A DNA stretch of 64,000 nt from Absidia repens (GCA_002105175.1 MCGE01000003.1:1612001-1676000), one strand, 5' to 3'. Counted from the stretch's first letter, positions 10,926 through 28,942 are shown. A program made the numbers and translations. Notes: generated by a model not told the origin, from the letters alone.

Positions 10926-12369
10926 GTAAGGAGCACACCAAGAGCCGCCAATACCGCCGTAATTAAAGGTATCATCTGCAGTCTGTTGTTGAGTAGGGCT
11001 GATGTAACGTTCATCATCACCGACCCATCCTATTGAAGTAAAATAAAAAAGATAATTAGTAACAGATCCCCATTTCCAGCCGTAACATATAAATATAATA
11101 CATACCGCCATTGCCACAATCCAAATAGAAGTAATCATTGCTAGATACAATCACATCATGACCCTTAGAGGTATAGTTGCCAGCAGGATTGTTCCAGATT
11201 TGTACAATAACGTTCTTGGGGAAATCACCACCCGAGCTAAAGGCAGCATTCACTGGATCTTCCCAAACCACTGGTCTTTTCTTGGTATGCTTGTTGACGT
11301 AATCAAACACCTTGTTGGTCCATTGCACCCAGATTTCATCCGTGGTCAATTTATGCTTCTTGAGATAGTCACCCACCACCTTGTCTTGTTCCCAACATTT
11401 ACCATTGATTTCGTCACCTCCAGTATGATAGAGTGTATCGGGGAAGGTATCGGTTGCTTCCTTGATCAGTTCCTTCACCAATTTCAAGCCCTTGTCGCTG
11501 ATAGGACTGAGTTGACCCGCAGGAGGTTCGGCAGCCAATGGTCCCCAAAATTCGTTGATGCAGGTCATGACATCGGGATGAGATTCCCCAATAGTAGCAG
11601 TGTGAGCAGGCATATCAATTTCAACATAGACACGGACACCACGAGCTTCACCATATTTGATCACCTTTTGCACATCCTTGGGCGAGTAAGTTTCCTTGGC
11701 AGAATAGGCGGCCTTAGCAGATAATTCAGGATGCGATTTGAATACCAGAGGCCAGGATTGAGAGTCGGTGGCATGCCAGTGGAAGATATTCATCTTGTTG
11801 TAGGCAAGAGCATCAATGGTACGCAGCAAATCATCAACAGGATAAAAGTTTCGAGATGTATCCAAAGAAATACCACGATGACCATAAGAAGGGCTATCCT
11901 TGATGGTAGCGGTATGCACAACAGAGCCATGGCCAGAGGCAGTCACCAATTGGGAGAAGGTTTCAAGGCCACGGATAGCACCAACCCATGTAGGAGCCGT
12001 CAACGTAGCAGATCCACCATTAGAAGGTACATTGAGGCTATAGGATTCGTCTACACCCATATCAAGCTTGACATTGTTGTTCTTCACGCTGATTTTCAAC
12101 CGTCGGAGTGAGCTGGCTTTCTTGAGAGGCGCTTGCTTTTCATAGGGCACTTGCACAGGAGTCCACTTCTCCTTCTTCACCAATTTTTCGTAGCGATGAG
12201 CAGCATCCTTGACATGTTGGTTTTTCGCACCAGTAATTTTGAAGTCGTTGGACAAAGCGGCTCCATGACCAGTCCAAGATACTTCTTGAGGAATGGGGAA
12301 GAGGAAAGTTTCAGCGTCAACAGCGCAGAACAGCAATGCAGCTGAGGCAATGGCAAAAGAGATCTTCAT
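10456..12369 (-). CDS. Secreted GH20 beta-N-acetylhexosaminidase
   Basis: Exons on the minus strand are 12369-11106, 11029-10923 and 10794-10456, giving 569 residues. A signal peptide is visible ('MKISFAIASAALLFCAVDA', likely cleaved near residue 19). The GH20 N-terminal domain is followed by the catalytic barrel with 'RG.SLDTSRNFYP', 'NKMNIFHWHATDSQSWPL', 'VRVYVEIDMPAHT' and the catalytic Asp-Glu pair in 'YHTGGDEI'; a late Trp-rich motif 'PLWSEQSGP' is also typical. The enzyme releases terminal N-acetylglucosamine from chitin oligomers or glycans by substrate-assisted catalysis, outside the cell or at the wall. The second intron begins with GT followed almost at once by a 60-nt A run. A minus-strand TATA box lies about 139 nt before the ATG. 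Confidence 0.93.
10861..10920. repeat. Poly(T) tract of 60 nt inside a GH20 intron
   Basis: Sixty consecutive T on the plus strand (A on the coding strand) start immediately after the splice donor of intron 2. It is the longest homopolymer in the window. Confidence 0.97.
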
Positions 12370-12507
12370 GATGAACTTTCCAAAAAAAAAGGAAGGAGGT
12401 GGAATAACAGAAAAAGAAAAAAAAATAAGAGAAGGAAGAGAATAAAAGGAATGGACAAGTAGAACTTGAAGTAATAAGGTAAAAAAAAAAAAAAGAGAGG
12501 CACCTTG

Positions 12508-12515
12508 CTTTTATA
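12508..12515 (-). promoter_or_regulatory. TATA box of the GH20 gene
   Basis: TATAAAAG on the minus strand lies 139 nt upstream of the hexosaminidase ATG. The leader between them is A-rich on the coding strand complement, as in many fungal promoters. Assignment rests on sequence and spacing only. Confidence 0.5.
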
Positions 12516-14318
12516 CAGTTGCATGTATTTAAAATCCCGCCTCAATGAGAACCCTGTGCCTGTGAATGAGACCCTGATTAAATTATATGATCATCAAAGA
12601 CTTGCGCTTCAGCATTGTCTCGACCACCTCCCCCAATAAAACTTGAATTATGTTTAAAATAATTACACTAAATAGTTAAAACACAAAGATACTTTTGAAT
12701 TACAGCAGTAAAATAAAATCATACCATCACAGTCTCAGTATGACTTTAGTGATTCTCCACACTACTTGGGAAGTGGCGCTTTACTTAAGCGTTACACTTG
12801 ATTTATTACTCTAATGTAATATACGAAACTTTACCAGTTTTTTTTTTTTTTTTTTGTCATTCTTATCATTCGTAGTTTTGAATTTTAAGATAGAGTCGAA
12901 CAAGCATCAATATTAATGATATGTTCCACCATCAAACAGGCACTGAAAAAAAATAACGGAAATAACCACCGATCAATGTGAAAAAAAGACCTGGTGAGAA
13001 AGAACGAGACACCTTGTTTTCAATTTTGCCCAATAGATAACGTAATCCAAACATTAACGTGGGCAAGAAGTCAAGGTCAGAACTGGATAACAAACAGGTG
13101 CCTCCCCCCTCTTCTGGAAGTTTTTGATGGTTCACACGGAAAAGCCTTTTCTATTTAAAGTTTTCGTTATAGTGAAGAGCCAATAAATTTCTTGGAGAGT
13201 AAACCCTTATTTGGACCCTTTCACAAAACAGCTAAAAAAATATCCTCCCCAGCATACCCTTTTAATAGTACCCCCTCATCCAAAATGAAGTAGCTTGATA
13301 CCTACAACAAAAAAGAAAAAAAGAAAGAAAAAACAGTGGTGTAGATCATGTTCCATACAAAATTAACTTATCTCTTTATTCAACAATAAAATAAGATACA
13401 CATTTTGATTACTATCATAAAAATGGTCTAAACTAAACTATCAAAGCTTGACCAAGGTTCAATTGCTTTATGAATTCCCCAAGTAAAAGATAAAGACAAT
13501 TCCCAAGAGTAAACTTAAAAGTTAATATTCGTTCCTTCGAATACTTCTTTTCTTTTTACCTTGTCCAAGGGTCCTGTAGTACAAAAGATGATTGGCTGAC
13601 AAGTATGATATGAATCAAAGGGTCGATCTCTTGGACAGGCAGCTTTGTTTTGAGTCATAAAAGAAAAGTTGAGAAAGTGGTTGAGTGAAATGAATTCTCT
13701 CTTGTTTTTTTTAGTTTTTATTATCACTTACATGAAAAAGCCTGCGTTGAATAGTCCGTCTTAAAGTACCATCAAAAATAAGGTACAGGATGGGTGGGTG
13801 ACAATCACTTGATGACCTATAAGAGAAAAATAAAAAGGGATGACAGGGCGCAACGTATTAGTAAACAAAGAAGAATTTCCAACTTTTCCGTATTTGCATT
13901 ATATAAGAATAGCGACGTCCCACGAGCGAGTTGTTCCTGTCAGCATTTTGCGGCTGTGCATCTATTATCCACTGCATAAAGCATTGTTTTATTCTCCATA
14001 TAACCATCCTGAATTTTGAATCATGCATAAGGTTGCTAAAATATGGATTGTTTATCCTGGTTCTAGCCAGCGGACTTTTCAAAAGTCATAATTCCATGTC
14101 AATATTAAATTCTTTCATACCTTAAATATAAATACCAAGTCATCACTTTAGTGGTGGGCAGAGAATCAGTGCCTGAAGCCATTTTTTGAGTCCATTTATA
14201 GCAGTATGGAAGTCCATTATAGCTTCAAACTTGAAAAAAGCTGAGTTCAAAATGCCAGACCCAGTGTTCGTGCAGCATATGGCCCAAAAAAAACAAAAAC
14301 TTTTTGTGACTCTGGCCA
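12516..14318. other. Long divergent intergenic region, no gene seen
   Basis: The spacer between the divergent GH20 and MCM3 genes holds only short ORFs (for example 12932-13135 and 13515-13727, minus) without recognisable domains or splice extensions. It has poly(T) and A-rich tracts and a short inverted repeat (TTGTCCAAG near 13561 and CTTGGACAG near 13631). The GC level drops after 13140. I see nothing clearly functional apart from the flanking promoters. Confidence 0.55.
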
Positions 14319-14350
14319 ACGCGGAGCAAATAAAAAAAATATAATCGCGA
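14319..14350. promoter_or_regulatory. MCB-like sites upstream of MCM3
   Basis: ACGCG at 14319-14323 and the palindrome TCGCGA at 14345-14350 lie 77 and 46 nt before the MCM3 start. In yeasts the MBF factor binds ACGCGT-type sites to drive G1/S expression of MCM genes. The match is short and could be chance. Confidence 0.3.
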
Positions 14351-14395
14351 TTAGCTTGTTTTTATTTTTTTCGTGTTCTTCTTCTTTTATTCAAC

Positions 14396-17608
<3,213 letters not shown>

Positions 17609-17932
17609 ATTCCTAAGCACTTCCCTTTTATATTATCTTTTTAGTTTATAGCATTTTATTTAATAGTTGTATTTATGTCTTTCATTTTTATCGTTTTTTA
17701 TTTTATTTTTTATTATTATTCGTACTCACAATTTTATATGATGACAATAAAAAATAATTTTTATCACAATTTTTGTCACTGGTGGGCATTTAGGCTTTTC
17801 TGAATGACGACGGGGCGGAAAATTTAAAAATAAAAATAAAGGGGGAGGGGCATGAAATTTTTTCTTTTTTCTTCCCTCGTTTTTTTTTTCCATTCCTTTT
17901 TTTTTTTTTTTAACTTCATATACACCACAGTG
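17609..17932. other. Short spacer between MCM3 and palmitoyltransferase gene
   Basis: Head-to-tail spacer of 324 bp with AATAAAA near 17746 for MCM3 and a pyrimidine-rich leader just before the next ATG. No gene. Confidence 0.6.
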
Positions 17933-20586
17933 ATGGATAAATATCAGGAACAGGATAGCCAGCCATTATTGCTTGAAGATATTGACGACAGTATCACCAC
18001 AACAGAGATGTATGAGCAGCGAACAAGTTCAACTGTAGCAACAGCCACCACTACAACTACAACAATTGTCCCTCAATCTTCACGACCGGCACAAGGTAAT
18101 CATTCTCTTATCATATCGCCAAGCACCTGTTTTCTTTACTTTTATCACTCATATAATACCCGATGAAAACTCACCAATTCCTTTTTATTCGGTATATCAA
18201 TGATCCCCTTATTATAGAAATATCACTATTTGAGGCATCTCATCAAGGATCGTTTATACTCATTCGAAATATACTGGATTCAAAGAAAGCTTCGGTGGGC
18301 GATACCGACGTTTCCGGAGTCTCGGCTCTTCACTATGCTGCACTAGGGAATCATTCTGTCTGCGTCAAGTACCTGATAGATAGAGGGGCTGAGGTGGATT
18401 TTATGGGCGGTCAAGTGCCAGCAACGGCGTTACACTGGGCGGCTAGGTAAGAATTAGATACCTCAGAAATAGCGGATAAGAGCGAGATGGGTCACAGGAA
18501 CGAATTGATCTTTTAGCTCATTATATTATATGCTATATTCTCTTTTATAGATCAGGGTGTATTGATGCTGTCCATAGACTAGTGAATGAAGGGGCGGATC
18601 CGCTACTGACCGACGGACAAGGATACAACGCACTCCATTTGGCTGTTCATTCTGGCAACGCGCTACTGGTGATGTACTTACTTTATGGCGATACCAAACT
18701 GGATGTGGACTCAAGAGATAGGGATCAACACACCGCATTGATGTGGGCTGCTTATAATGCCGATGAAACATGTATGGACGTTCTATTGCGATATGGTGCA
18801 GATGTGCATGCCACGGACCGTGCGCAGTTGACTACGCTGCACTGGGCGGTAGCAAAAAGTGATGTGGCATGTATGCGGATGCTTTTATCTCGGGGCGCGG
18901 CGTTAGATGTGGTGGACGAACACGGCAAAACGGTGATCGACTTGGTGAAGGACATGAAGGTCGAAAAGAAATGGAATCAAGCTATCAGTCAAGCTCAATC
19001 TCTACTTTATCCAGAAACGAAGGTAAAAAAAAAAGTGTGTGTATTTTTAGGATGGGAAGACGTGTCCATTTATGATTTATTATGGTACATATTTTTGCTA
19101 TTTGTAGAAACAAAGCTCAACCATCATCCTAAGTCTGCCCTTTATAATTTTGCCTTTGATTTTATGGACATTGGATAGCTTTGCATGGCATATCTCAATA
19201 CTATTGGTTCTATTCGAAATATTGGTGATGCACATGACTGTTGTCCATGTATTATTGCCGGTTCCTTTACCTGAAGAACTCATCAAATCACCCTATCTTA
19301 CTGGCATATTCCAATCCTCTGCATTATGGGTATTATTAAATTGGACTTGGACCGTGGCTAGTGGTAATAAAGAAAAAATAAACTACAAAAATATTCGTCT
19401 TGTGGTTCTCAAGCATTTTTTTTCCCAGGTACATCACACCTTCTTATTCTCAACTTTATTTTTATCATCACATTTATCATCGCGATGTCCTCTTTTTATA
19501 AGGCTGTTTTGGTGGACCCTGGATTCATTGACCATCAGTTGACATTTGACGAACAACGCGACGTGATTTTTGAACTGGCGAACAAAGGGACCCTGAATCA
19601 GCGTCATTTTTGCATCACTTGCATGGTATGAAGAGAAAATATGTAAACAAATGAACTCTACGACACTAACTTGATTCATTATGTTCACATACCTCAAGAT
19701 CAAGAAACCTCTTCGGTCAAAACACTGCAAACGATGTAACCGGTGTGTAGCCAAGTTCGATCAGTAAGTACTTTATTTTTTGTTTCGTTTGTTTCATCGC
19801 AATGATATGGTTACTAATGTGATTTTATTCTTTGTTTTATTTGAAAAACAGTCATTGCCCTTGGGTATTTAATTGTATTGGTGTACGGAATCATAGACTT
19901 TTTATACTCTTTCTCATCAATGTGGTTATCTGTATCTCAACGTACTTATACCTGTGTTATCAATGTAAGTTACTCTTTGTTTTTTCTTTTCTTTTTGAAA
20001 CAGAAGGAGATAACCGCACTCACATATGCTTTCCGTCTTAGATCTCGACAGCTCAGCACCTCCAGTAGATCACACCGCAACTGAAAATCAAACACCGATG
20101 ACAGCTACTCAAGTAAATGACGATGGCAACAACATTGATTATACTTCATGCAAACTTGGTGTAACTGCCTGTAGTTATTTTGCTTATGACGCTTTTACCT
20201 TCTCCTTGGCGATCTGGTCCGCCTTTCAGTTGATATGGGTCGGCATGCTATTGATAGTCCAATTGTATCAAATAGCAGTATCAATTACGACCAATGAAAA
20301 CACAAATGCTCAACGTTATGCGTACCTACACCATCATCACCGACTACAGAAGAATCGACAATGGACCTCTCACGGGCAATCAGCAATGATAGATGACACG
20401 GCGGACAATGATAATAATCTATGTTTACGTAGAAGCAAAGTACGTGGAAATGTGTTTGACGAAGGATGTTGGAACAACTGCGTAACTTTTTGGATGCACC
20501 CCTCTCCTATATGGCACAACATCTACGATATTCCCGAAAAAAGATTACCCGTGACCTCCTCACAAACTTTGGATGATTGTGTGTAA
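17933..20586 (+). CDS. AKR1: Ankyrin-repeat DHHC palmitoyltransferase (Akr1 type)
   Basis: Eight exons (17933-18095, 18218-18446, 18551-19022, 19108-19363, 19429-19625, 19699-19763, 19852-19964, 20042-20586) give 679 residues. Residues of about 55-270 hold five to six ankyrin repeats ('GVSALHYAALGNH', 'ATALHWAAR', 'GYNALHLAVHSGN', 'HTALMWAAYNAD', 'LTTLHWAVAKSD'). Several transmembrane helices follow, then a Cys-rich domain 'CITCMIKKPLRSKHCKRCNRC' continuing to 'FDHHCPWVFNCIG'. This is the zDHHC catalytic domain fused to ankyrin repeats, as in yeast Akr1 and human ZDHHC17, S-palmitoyl transferases of the Golgi/endosomes. One intron splits the DHHC motif between its two His codons. The last acceptor was placed at 20041 because earlier AGs give an immediate stop. 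Confidence 0.92.
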
Positions 20587-21719
20587 TATTATAGTTTTTG
20601 TGTAGTTATATTTTATTCTGTACCCTGCTTTTTTTCCTTTTTTACCTTCTTGGTATTATACCCTAGTTTTATTGTGTTGTGAATTCATACTACTTTTTTA
20701 TATTTTATTAGCGCAATTTTACTCAATAAAGACACTCGTTTTACTTTATTTTATCATACCATATTTTATTTCAATAATGAAGACTATGTTTTTGCCCATT
20801 GATCCACATACATATATTTTGTAATTTATATTTAAAATTGATGACATGGCAATATTAATCATTTGTTTTACTGGGGGAAAAAAAAGGAGGTGGGGAATGA
20901 ACGGGAAAAACAAAATGTAGGCAGACGGGTGCAATATCATATATGCAACGGGCGAATGCATGATTGTCAATCTTTTATGATAGTGAAGATCAATGTATTA
21001 GGGTAAACACATTTTTCTTTTCCATTCTTTGACTTCGCATGGTTCAGTTCGGCAAGAACGTAGCAAAAAAAGGGTGCCCGCGTAAAATGCTAAGGATATT
21101 TATTTTGCATACATGATGATAAAGCTTTTAACCACGCTATATGATAATAAAGGGAAAAAGGAATAATGATATGATAGACGATTGGATTTTTATTTATAAA
21201 TATATAAGCCATGAGCATTTGAAGTTGGTCGGTTTTGGCTGAGGGGTTGGAGAATTACAACAGCACCAAGACGCTTACCAAAAAAAAAAAAAAAAAAAAA
21301 AAAAAAACCAGAGGAATGCTATGCAGGTAAATGAAATACGTCCAGTGCGCTTCAAATCATTGTTTATTATTTTTATGCGTCTTTTACAGTCTTTTTTTTT
21401 TCCATGCCTCCACCATGGCCAATTTTTTTAAAAACATTCTTGCAAAGCTATTTTATTCAGATAGGTTAGTAAAATCAAAGAGGGTAAGGTATCCTACAGC
21501 AAATGGGGTTGCATAAACTTGGGCCGGATTGCTCCTTTTTGCCTGCAAAGGCATAAAGAGAATAGGATAATAATAATGCTGATATAAATGGCGGTGTCTC
21601 CTTTCATACGAAGGGAACTGGCATATTGATCATGTTGTATGATGTTGACTGTTGTAAAAAAAACAAGACCTTCCTTTTTTGTATGTTCACCAAAAATTCT
21701 TAATAAAAAAAAACGTTTC
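20587..21719. other. Intergenic region with poly(A) tract
   Basis: After the palmitoyltransferase gene there is an AATAAA signal near 20726, AT-rich DNA and an A run of about 27 nt near 21281-21307. Short ORFs here have no domain signal. Confidence 0.55.
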
Positions 21720-22790
21720 AAATTCCGCCCACGTGGATTTTATTTTCTCCCGTTTGTTTATTTTTTTTTTCTCCCTTTCTTTCACTTTATTTTTTTCCCT
21801 TCTATTTGATCTTCATCATTCAACTTCTATGAGGTTATTTTGGACTTGGATTAGTGTCAGGACTAGTTTAGAAGGGGTTTCAGCTCAGGGTTTACAAGAT
21901 GCATGGGGAACCCTTTCATTTTGAATCTAGGATCTGAAGGTACCATTAGTTAGCTTTTGGAGCCTTCATTAGCTTAGTTTAGTGTTAGTTTGTCTATAGT
22001 TTGTATCTGCATCTGAAATAAAATATATCTTTTTTTTACTTACCAGTAGTTTAACTCATGTCTCGTGCAATATATCTCGCCTATTTTTTTTTTTTTTTTA
22101 ACCATCACCACTTTTGTCCAGTATTGTCCTTTGTCGTGATTCCCTAACAGATGTCCATTTTGACTTTCCCATGTCATATACAGTATTTTAGCTTCCGCTT
22201 GACAACCTTCCCGTTATATTATCATAAAGCATTCTTCAAATACCACATTAGTTTCCCTCATACTTCTTCCAATATAGCCGTCTACTGAATCCCCTATTGT
22301 ACTGAATCCCTTGAACCCCCTTTCCTTTAGCTTTAGTATCTATTAATATGCTTCAATAAAAATACGCCGTTTTATTAACTATCCTCTGACCCATCGCATT
22401 AAAAACAATATCATTATTGCAGTTATTTTTTTAGTGTCCTCATCATACACATGCTCTATAATACGCCTACTATGATCATCTTTCCCAATCTTATACCATG
22501 TCCTCTCAATTATGGTTATTCCGTAACTCGACCAACCATATAAATTAGTCTATGCTGTGGATTGCTGCGTTGCTTATCTATGGCTATTTGCCACATCCTC
22601 AGAGACCGCAGTATATTATCTGATAGTAAGATCACTCGTTGGATTGAGTAGCGAAACCAATCAATATAAATTCATTACGACCTTTGCCTGCAAATAAACA
22701 CGCGTTGAACTGATATTTTTCCCATAGGAAAATACTCCAGCATCCCCCACACACTAGTTTAAAAACAAATGCGACGTTTCATATTTATAT
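21720..22790 (+). repeat. Interspersed repeat copy B
   Basis: Plus-orientation copy. CCGCCCACGTGGA at 21726-21738, a pyrimidine-rich stretch, then the core from about 21831 ('GACTAGTTTAGAAGGGGTTT', 'CATGGGGAACCCTTTCATTT') to about 22030. Later modules end in TTCAATAAAAATA near 22350-22365, and the distal part shares 'CTCGACCAACCATATAAAT' with copies A and H. It is one of the most complete copies; no coding frame. Confidence 0.75.
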
Positions 22791-23081
22791 ATTTTGCATA
22801 TGTTAGTAACTTTTTGTAGTTTTAACGATATGCCGAGTAAATACTATCCACCTCCCGATATATATATGTGAAAATGGTGATATGTTTATGACATCCCAGC
22901 AAAACAAATAGCCCAATAGAAAGAAGTAAATTAGCAAACACATTTTTTATTTGATAAAAATATAGCAAGATGCAAATGTAATAATAAGAATAAAAAAAAA
23001 AAAAAGGATGAAGTGGTATGGTATAACTAAGCAGGGAAGGGTGATAATGGCAAACTAAGGATAGAGAAGGAAAGGGTCGTA
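22791..23081. other. 3' flank of Cbk1-like gene
   Basis: AT-rich convergent spacer beyond the repeat; it contains the probable poly(A) region of the minus-strand kinase gene. No gene. Confidence 0.5.
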
Positions 23082-25072
<1,991 letters not shown>

Positions 25073-26086
25073 GCCAAACCGTATACTTTTTTAATGAGAT
25101 GGTTCTATAAAGTATTTAGCGATAAAGTATTCACGGATAAATAGATAGAAAGTAAAAAAAATTGGATAAATATATAACAAATAGAATGGAGATTGGATGA
25201 TGGAAAAAAAGAGAAGACCAAAAAAAAAATTAAAATATAAGTGAACAAGTGGCATATTTTGGAGCCCCGCCGCACCTCCACACTCGACAGAAAATTAAAA
25301 AATTTCATGCTGCTGAACTCCTTCCAGAATTCCAAGTGAATTGTATGGATAAAAAAATACATACACTAAATTTGAAAGGAAATGCATTGATGTTTATTGT
25401 CAAAAAAAATAAAGTAAAAAAAATTACACTAATTGCAAAACAATGGTGTTAAACGATAATTTCTGATTGTATCAGGGCATTTCGAAAACGCATTGTCTTG
25501 ATAAATCTCGCTCTCGCCAAATGGTTCTGTGACTTGCACATATTGACTATGTATTTATAGGGATCATGTGGATATCTATAAATATGAATAAAAAACGTGA
25601 CAGTATACGATCACAAGATGTATTTTTTTTTTTTTAATGGAAGGACCATCAACAAGTTTTACAAGTTTTGTGGAACGATTTAGCATTAAAATATTAGCAA
25701 TTGATTGATAATACCTTCAAGGTTTTTGAATAGAGACAAACCCCTCCATCCTCTATCATAAACGCACACAACCAAATGAACTGTTCCTCTAAATTATTGA
25801 AGACAATAAAGACAGTCATTTAATTTGACACAGCGGCCATACATAAAGATGAATATATTTTAATTTTTTGTTTTGATAACAATACATGAGAAATAAAAAA
25901 AAAAAAAAGAAGGGGATATTATACTAAGGAGAGTAGAGTAATGATATATATAATACTAAAACAAAGGGAACGGGATATGTGTATATAAAAGCTAAGGTAT
26001 ATATGACTATAATGGAAAGGGAAGTGGTGATTCTTCGTCTGTGAATCTTGAGAAGCAAAACCTCAAAGTATTGGATTGGAGTTTCG
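25073..26086. other. Intergenic region, no gene seen
   Basis: About 1 kb upstream of the kinase gene and downstream of the FHA-RING gene. It is AT-rich with A runs near 25901 and T runs near 25622; only short unsupported ORFs. Confidence 0.55.
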
Positions 26087-28942
26087 TTACCCATCTATGG
26101 ACATTGGTTGGTACTGACTAAAGTGATGGTGCCAAGGATATTCTTCTTCTTCTATTTCAGCTAGGTGGGTGGTCGATTGTCTTGAAAGATTTTGACTTGC
26201 GGATACTGATGAAGAGTTGTTGCCTAGTTGATTGTTGCTATGTGAAGAATTAGTCGATTGGTGTGCTACGTAAGCATCGTCAACACCATTATCATTGCTG
26301 TAGTTCGCTTCATCATCCGTGTGACCGTCACTATCGCCCTCATCCTCGTCCTCGTCGTAATGGCGTCGTAAAAAGTGGGGATAAGACAAAGGTCTAGGTC
26401 GATTGGTGCGTTTTCGTTCTCGTGGTGCCACAATCACAGAGGATTTCCTTTTTTCGAAAAGCACCATTTTGAGTTTTTCCACAAATCCAGAAGCATTGAC
26501 TCGTCGTTGCTGCTGATGCTCGTGTTGTTCTGTTGAAGGAGAAGATGTCGAAGAGTGCGAAAGCTGTTGGGGTGCCGTGTCATCCATGTCATCCACCGTT
26601 GTATGAGGATTCACCTGCACATTATCGTCCACAACAACTGAACGTCGGTTTTGAGTTGGATCTTGTGATGTTGGGATATCTTGGGTTTCCAAAAGATCTT
26701 CTACAATGTGATTATCTAGAGTAGTCGATTGAGGAAGATTGTGATCATTCGCTTCTGTTTCAGAGTTGTTATTGTTATTGTTGTTGTTGCTGCTGCTGCC
26801 TCTGCTATCGTTATTGACATGTTGTGCAGGTTCAGTTGTTGACACCGCTGTATCTTCCACAACCAGTGTTTGACGGCGATCTCTTGCAGAGGATTCAGAC
26901 ACTAAGTTCCAAAAAAAGAAAAAGAGGCACCGGATAAAAAGTAAGTAAATAGTTGATAATAATAACAAAAAAGTCAGCCCATTTTTTTTCTATTTTAATG
27001 TGCATTGTAGATCTAACGCTATAGATCATACTATGTACATGTTTCCGTTTCCGTCCTTCCACATAAATATAAATCCACTATTTTTTTTTTTTTTTAAAAA
27101 AAACAACAAAAAACAAAACTTACAAGTACGACGTGTATTGTCATCCATATGTTCTAAAGTTGGTAAGTTTGTCAGAGGAGCCATATCGTCATCAATATCC
27201 AAAGCCAGCTGGGGCTGAGACGCAGAAGTGTTTGAAATACTACGATCATTGGTGCTATGGACTACTGTTGGTGGATTATGCTGGGCTGTACTGTTTTCGG
27301 CAAGTGGGTGACCATCGTGTTGCTGTTGAGTAACGTTGGTGGCGGTGGTGGTGGTGATACATGTCATCGCTGATGTGGGATCAATAATAGTAGAATGTCT
27401 TCGTAAACCGTATTTTTCCATGATTTCGTGCGATTCCAAATTGATATTGGCGTCAAGGTCTGAGTAGGTTCGACAAATTGGGCATTGAAATCCAGGATAG
27501 CTTTCCAGTAGAGGTCGAATGCATTTGTAATGATAGGTGTGTGCACATGGTGAAACGAATAAAGCTTGATGTGGAGCTAGAGAATATCTAAGTAAAAGTA
27601 TCAATAGACGTTGCATTGTTTGTTAGCATCAGTTGCATATTTCCTGCCCATCCTTTTTTCCCAAAACACACACACACACTCTCTTTCTCTCTCTCACTTA
27701 CAAGCATATACAGCATTCTTCCAAATCATTCATCCCACAAGTCGGTTCAGGGTTTGATGAGGAAGCGGTTGTGGGCTCGGTTGTAGCAGGAGTTGATGTC
27801 AAATACTGTTGTTGTTGTTGTTGTTGTTGTTGTTGCTGTTCTGTGTATGCGTTCCCATGAAGACCATCTTGAGCCGATATCATAGGAGTACTTGCAGGAA
27901 GTGATGGAGGTAAGGAGGAAGGGTTGAGTGGCATGGGTTCGGATTCCGATGCAGTTTGATCTTGAATTTGGTTTCCATTTGGAGGACTAGCAGCAGTAGT
28001 ACCAGCACCAGTACCAACACCACCGGCAAGCGCGCTACCGTTAGTCAAACTTCGAATATTTTGAAAGGCTGCCAAGTTGAAGGAGACGGGTCGTTGACGT
28101 CTAGATCGGTTCACCTCGAAGCGCATCTTAACTGACCTATAAATTTCTTCCACACCACCTTGATAATCCACACCAAGCTGCACAATATCGCCATCTTTGA
28201 TTTCATACGGTAAACTTTCTTGATTTGGAGGACTGATCCGAATATGATTTAAAAAGGTACCAGAAGATGACTTGGTATCCCTAACAAATAGCTAAATGGA
28301 TCAATTAAACAAAATAGTTAGTCAACTGTATCATATAAAAATATAGACAGATGCAAACTCTTACACATACAGTACAGCGATCTCAGCCATTTTCATCACA
28401 AAATTTGCCTGCCCTGTATGTTCGCCCCTCTCCCCCTCCTCCATGTATCTTCACTAACCTACCTTTTCGTTTTCCACCCATAGTTCACAGTGAGCCCTGG
28501 AGACCACCTTGCTTTTAAAAGACATATGATTTGTTGAGTGAGACCTATCAGTAAATCGACCAATCTTGATATACACCGCTGGTTCCAGGTCACGGTCAAA
28601 GATATCGAAGATCAAACTACGACTTGGATTTTCGATGTTAGGGACAATACGGACATGAAGTTTGTTTGAATTCGGTACTGCAGTGGCAAGAGTTGATCGT
28701 CGATGACTGGTGTTGTTATTAGAAGCTGAGCTTGCAGGAGTGGGTTCATTAAAGACCGATCTTGAGAATCTTCGTAAACCGAAAGCACCGTTAGATAGAT
28801 TAAGTGACCTGCGAAAGCTTGAGCGTTCACCGGTTGTTGCTGCTGCTGCTGTTGTTGTTGTAGTTGCTGCTGTTGTAACTGGATAATGTTCATCGTCGTC
28901 TGTAGTAGGGGGTACAAACATCAAGCACAAAGCATCACCCAT
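26087..28942 (-). CDS. FHA-RING E3 ubiquitin ligase (Dma1/CHFR/RNF8 type)
   Basis: Exons 28942-28463, 28291-27702, 27587-27124 and 26901-26087 (minus) give 782 residues. The FHA domain spans about residues 95-220 ('IKIGRF', '[12 protein letters not shown]', '[13 protein letters not shown]', '[11 protein letters not shown]'); the SRxH and SSGTFxN motifs of phosphothreonine binding are intact. A RING domain follows near residues 350-400 with '[27 protein letters not shown]' and 'FQCPICR', all zinc ligands visible. FHA plus RING defines yeast Dma1/Dma2 and animal CHFR/RNF8, ligases acting in mitotic checkpoints, septin regulation or DNA-damage signalling. The C-terminal 380 residues are low-complexity, with poly-Asn, Ser and acidic tracts, and longer than in yeast Dma proteins. 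Confidence 0.88.

Noticed and set aside
10671..11150. 159-codon ORF through the poly(A) tract of the GH20 gene
   Set aside because: It is intron read-through, including a poly-Lys stretch; the spliced exons match GH20 without it.
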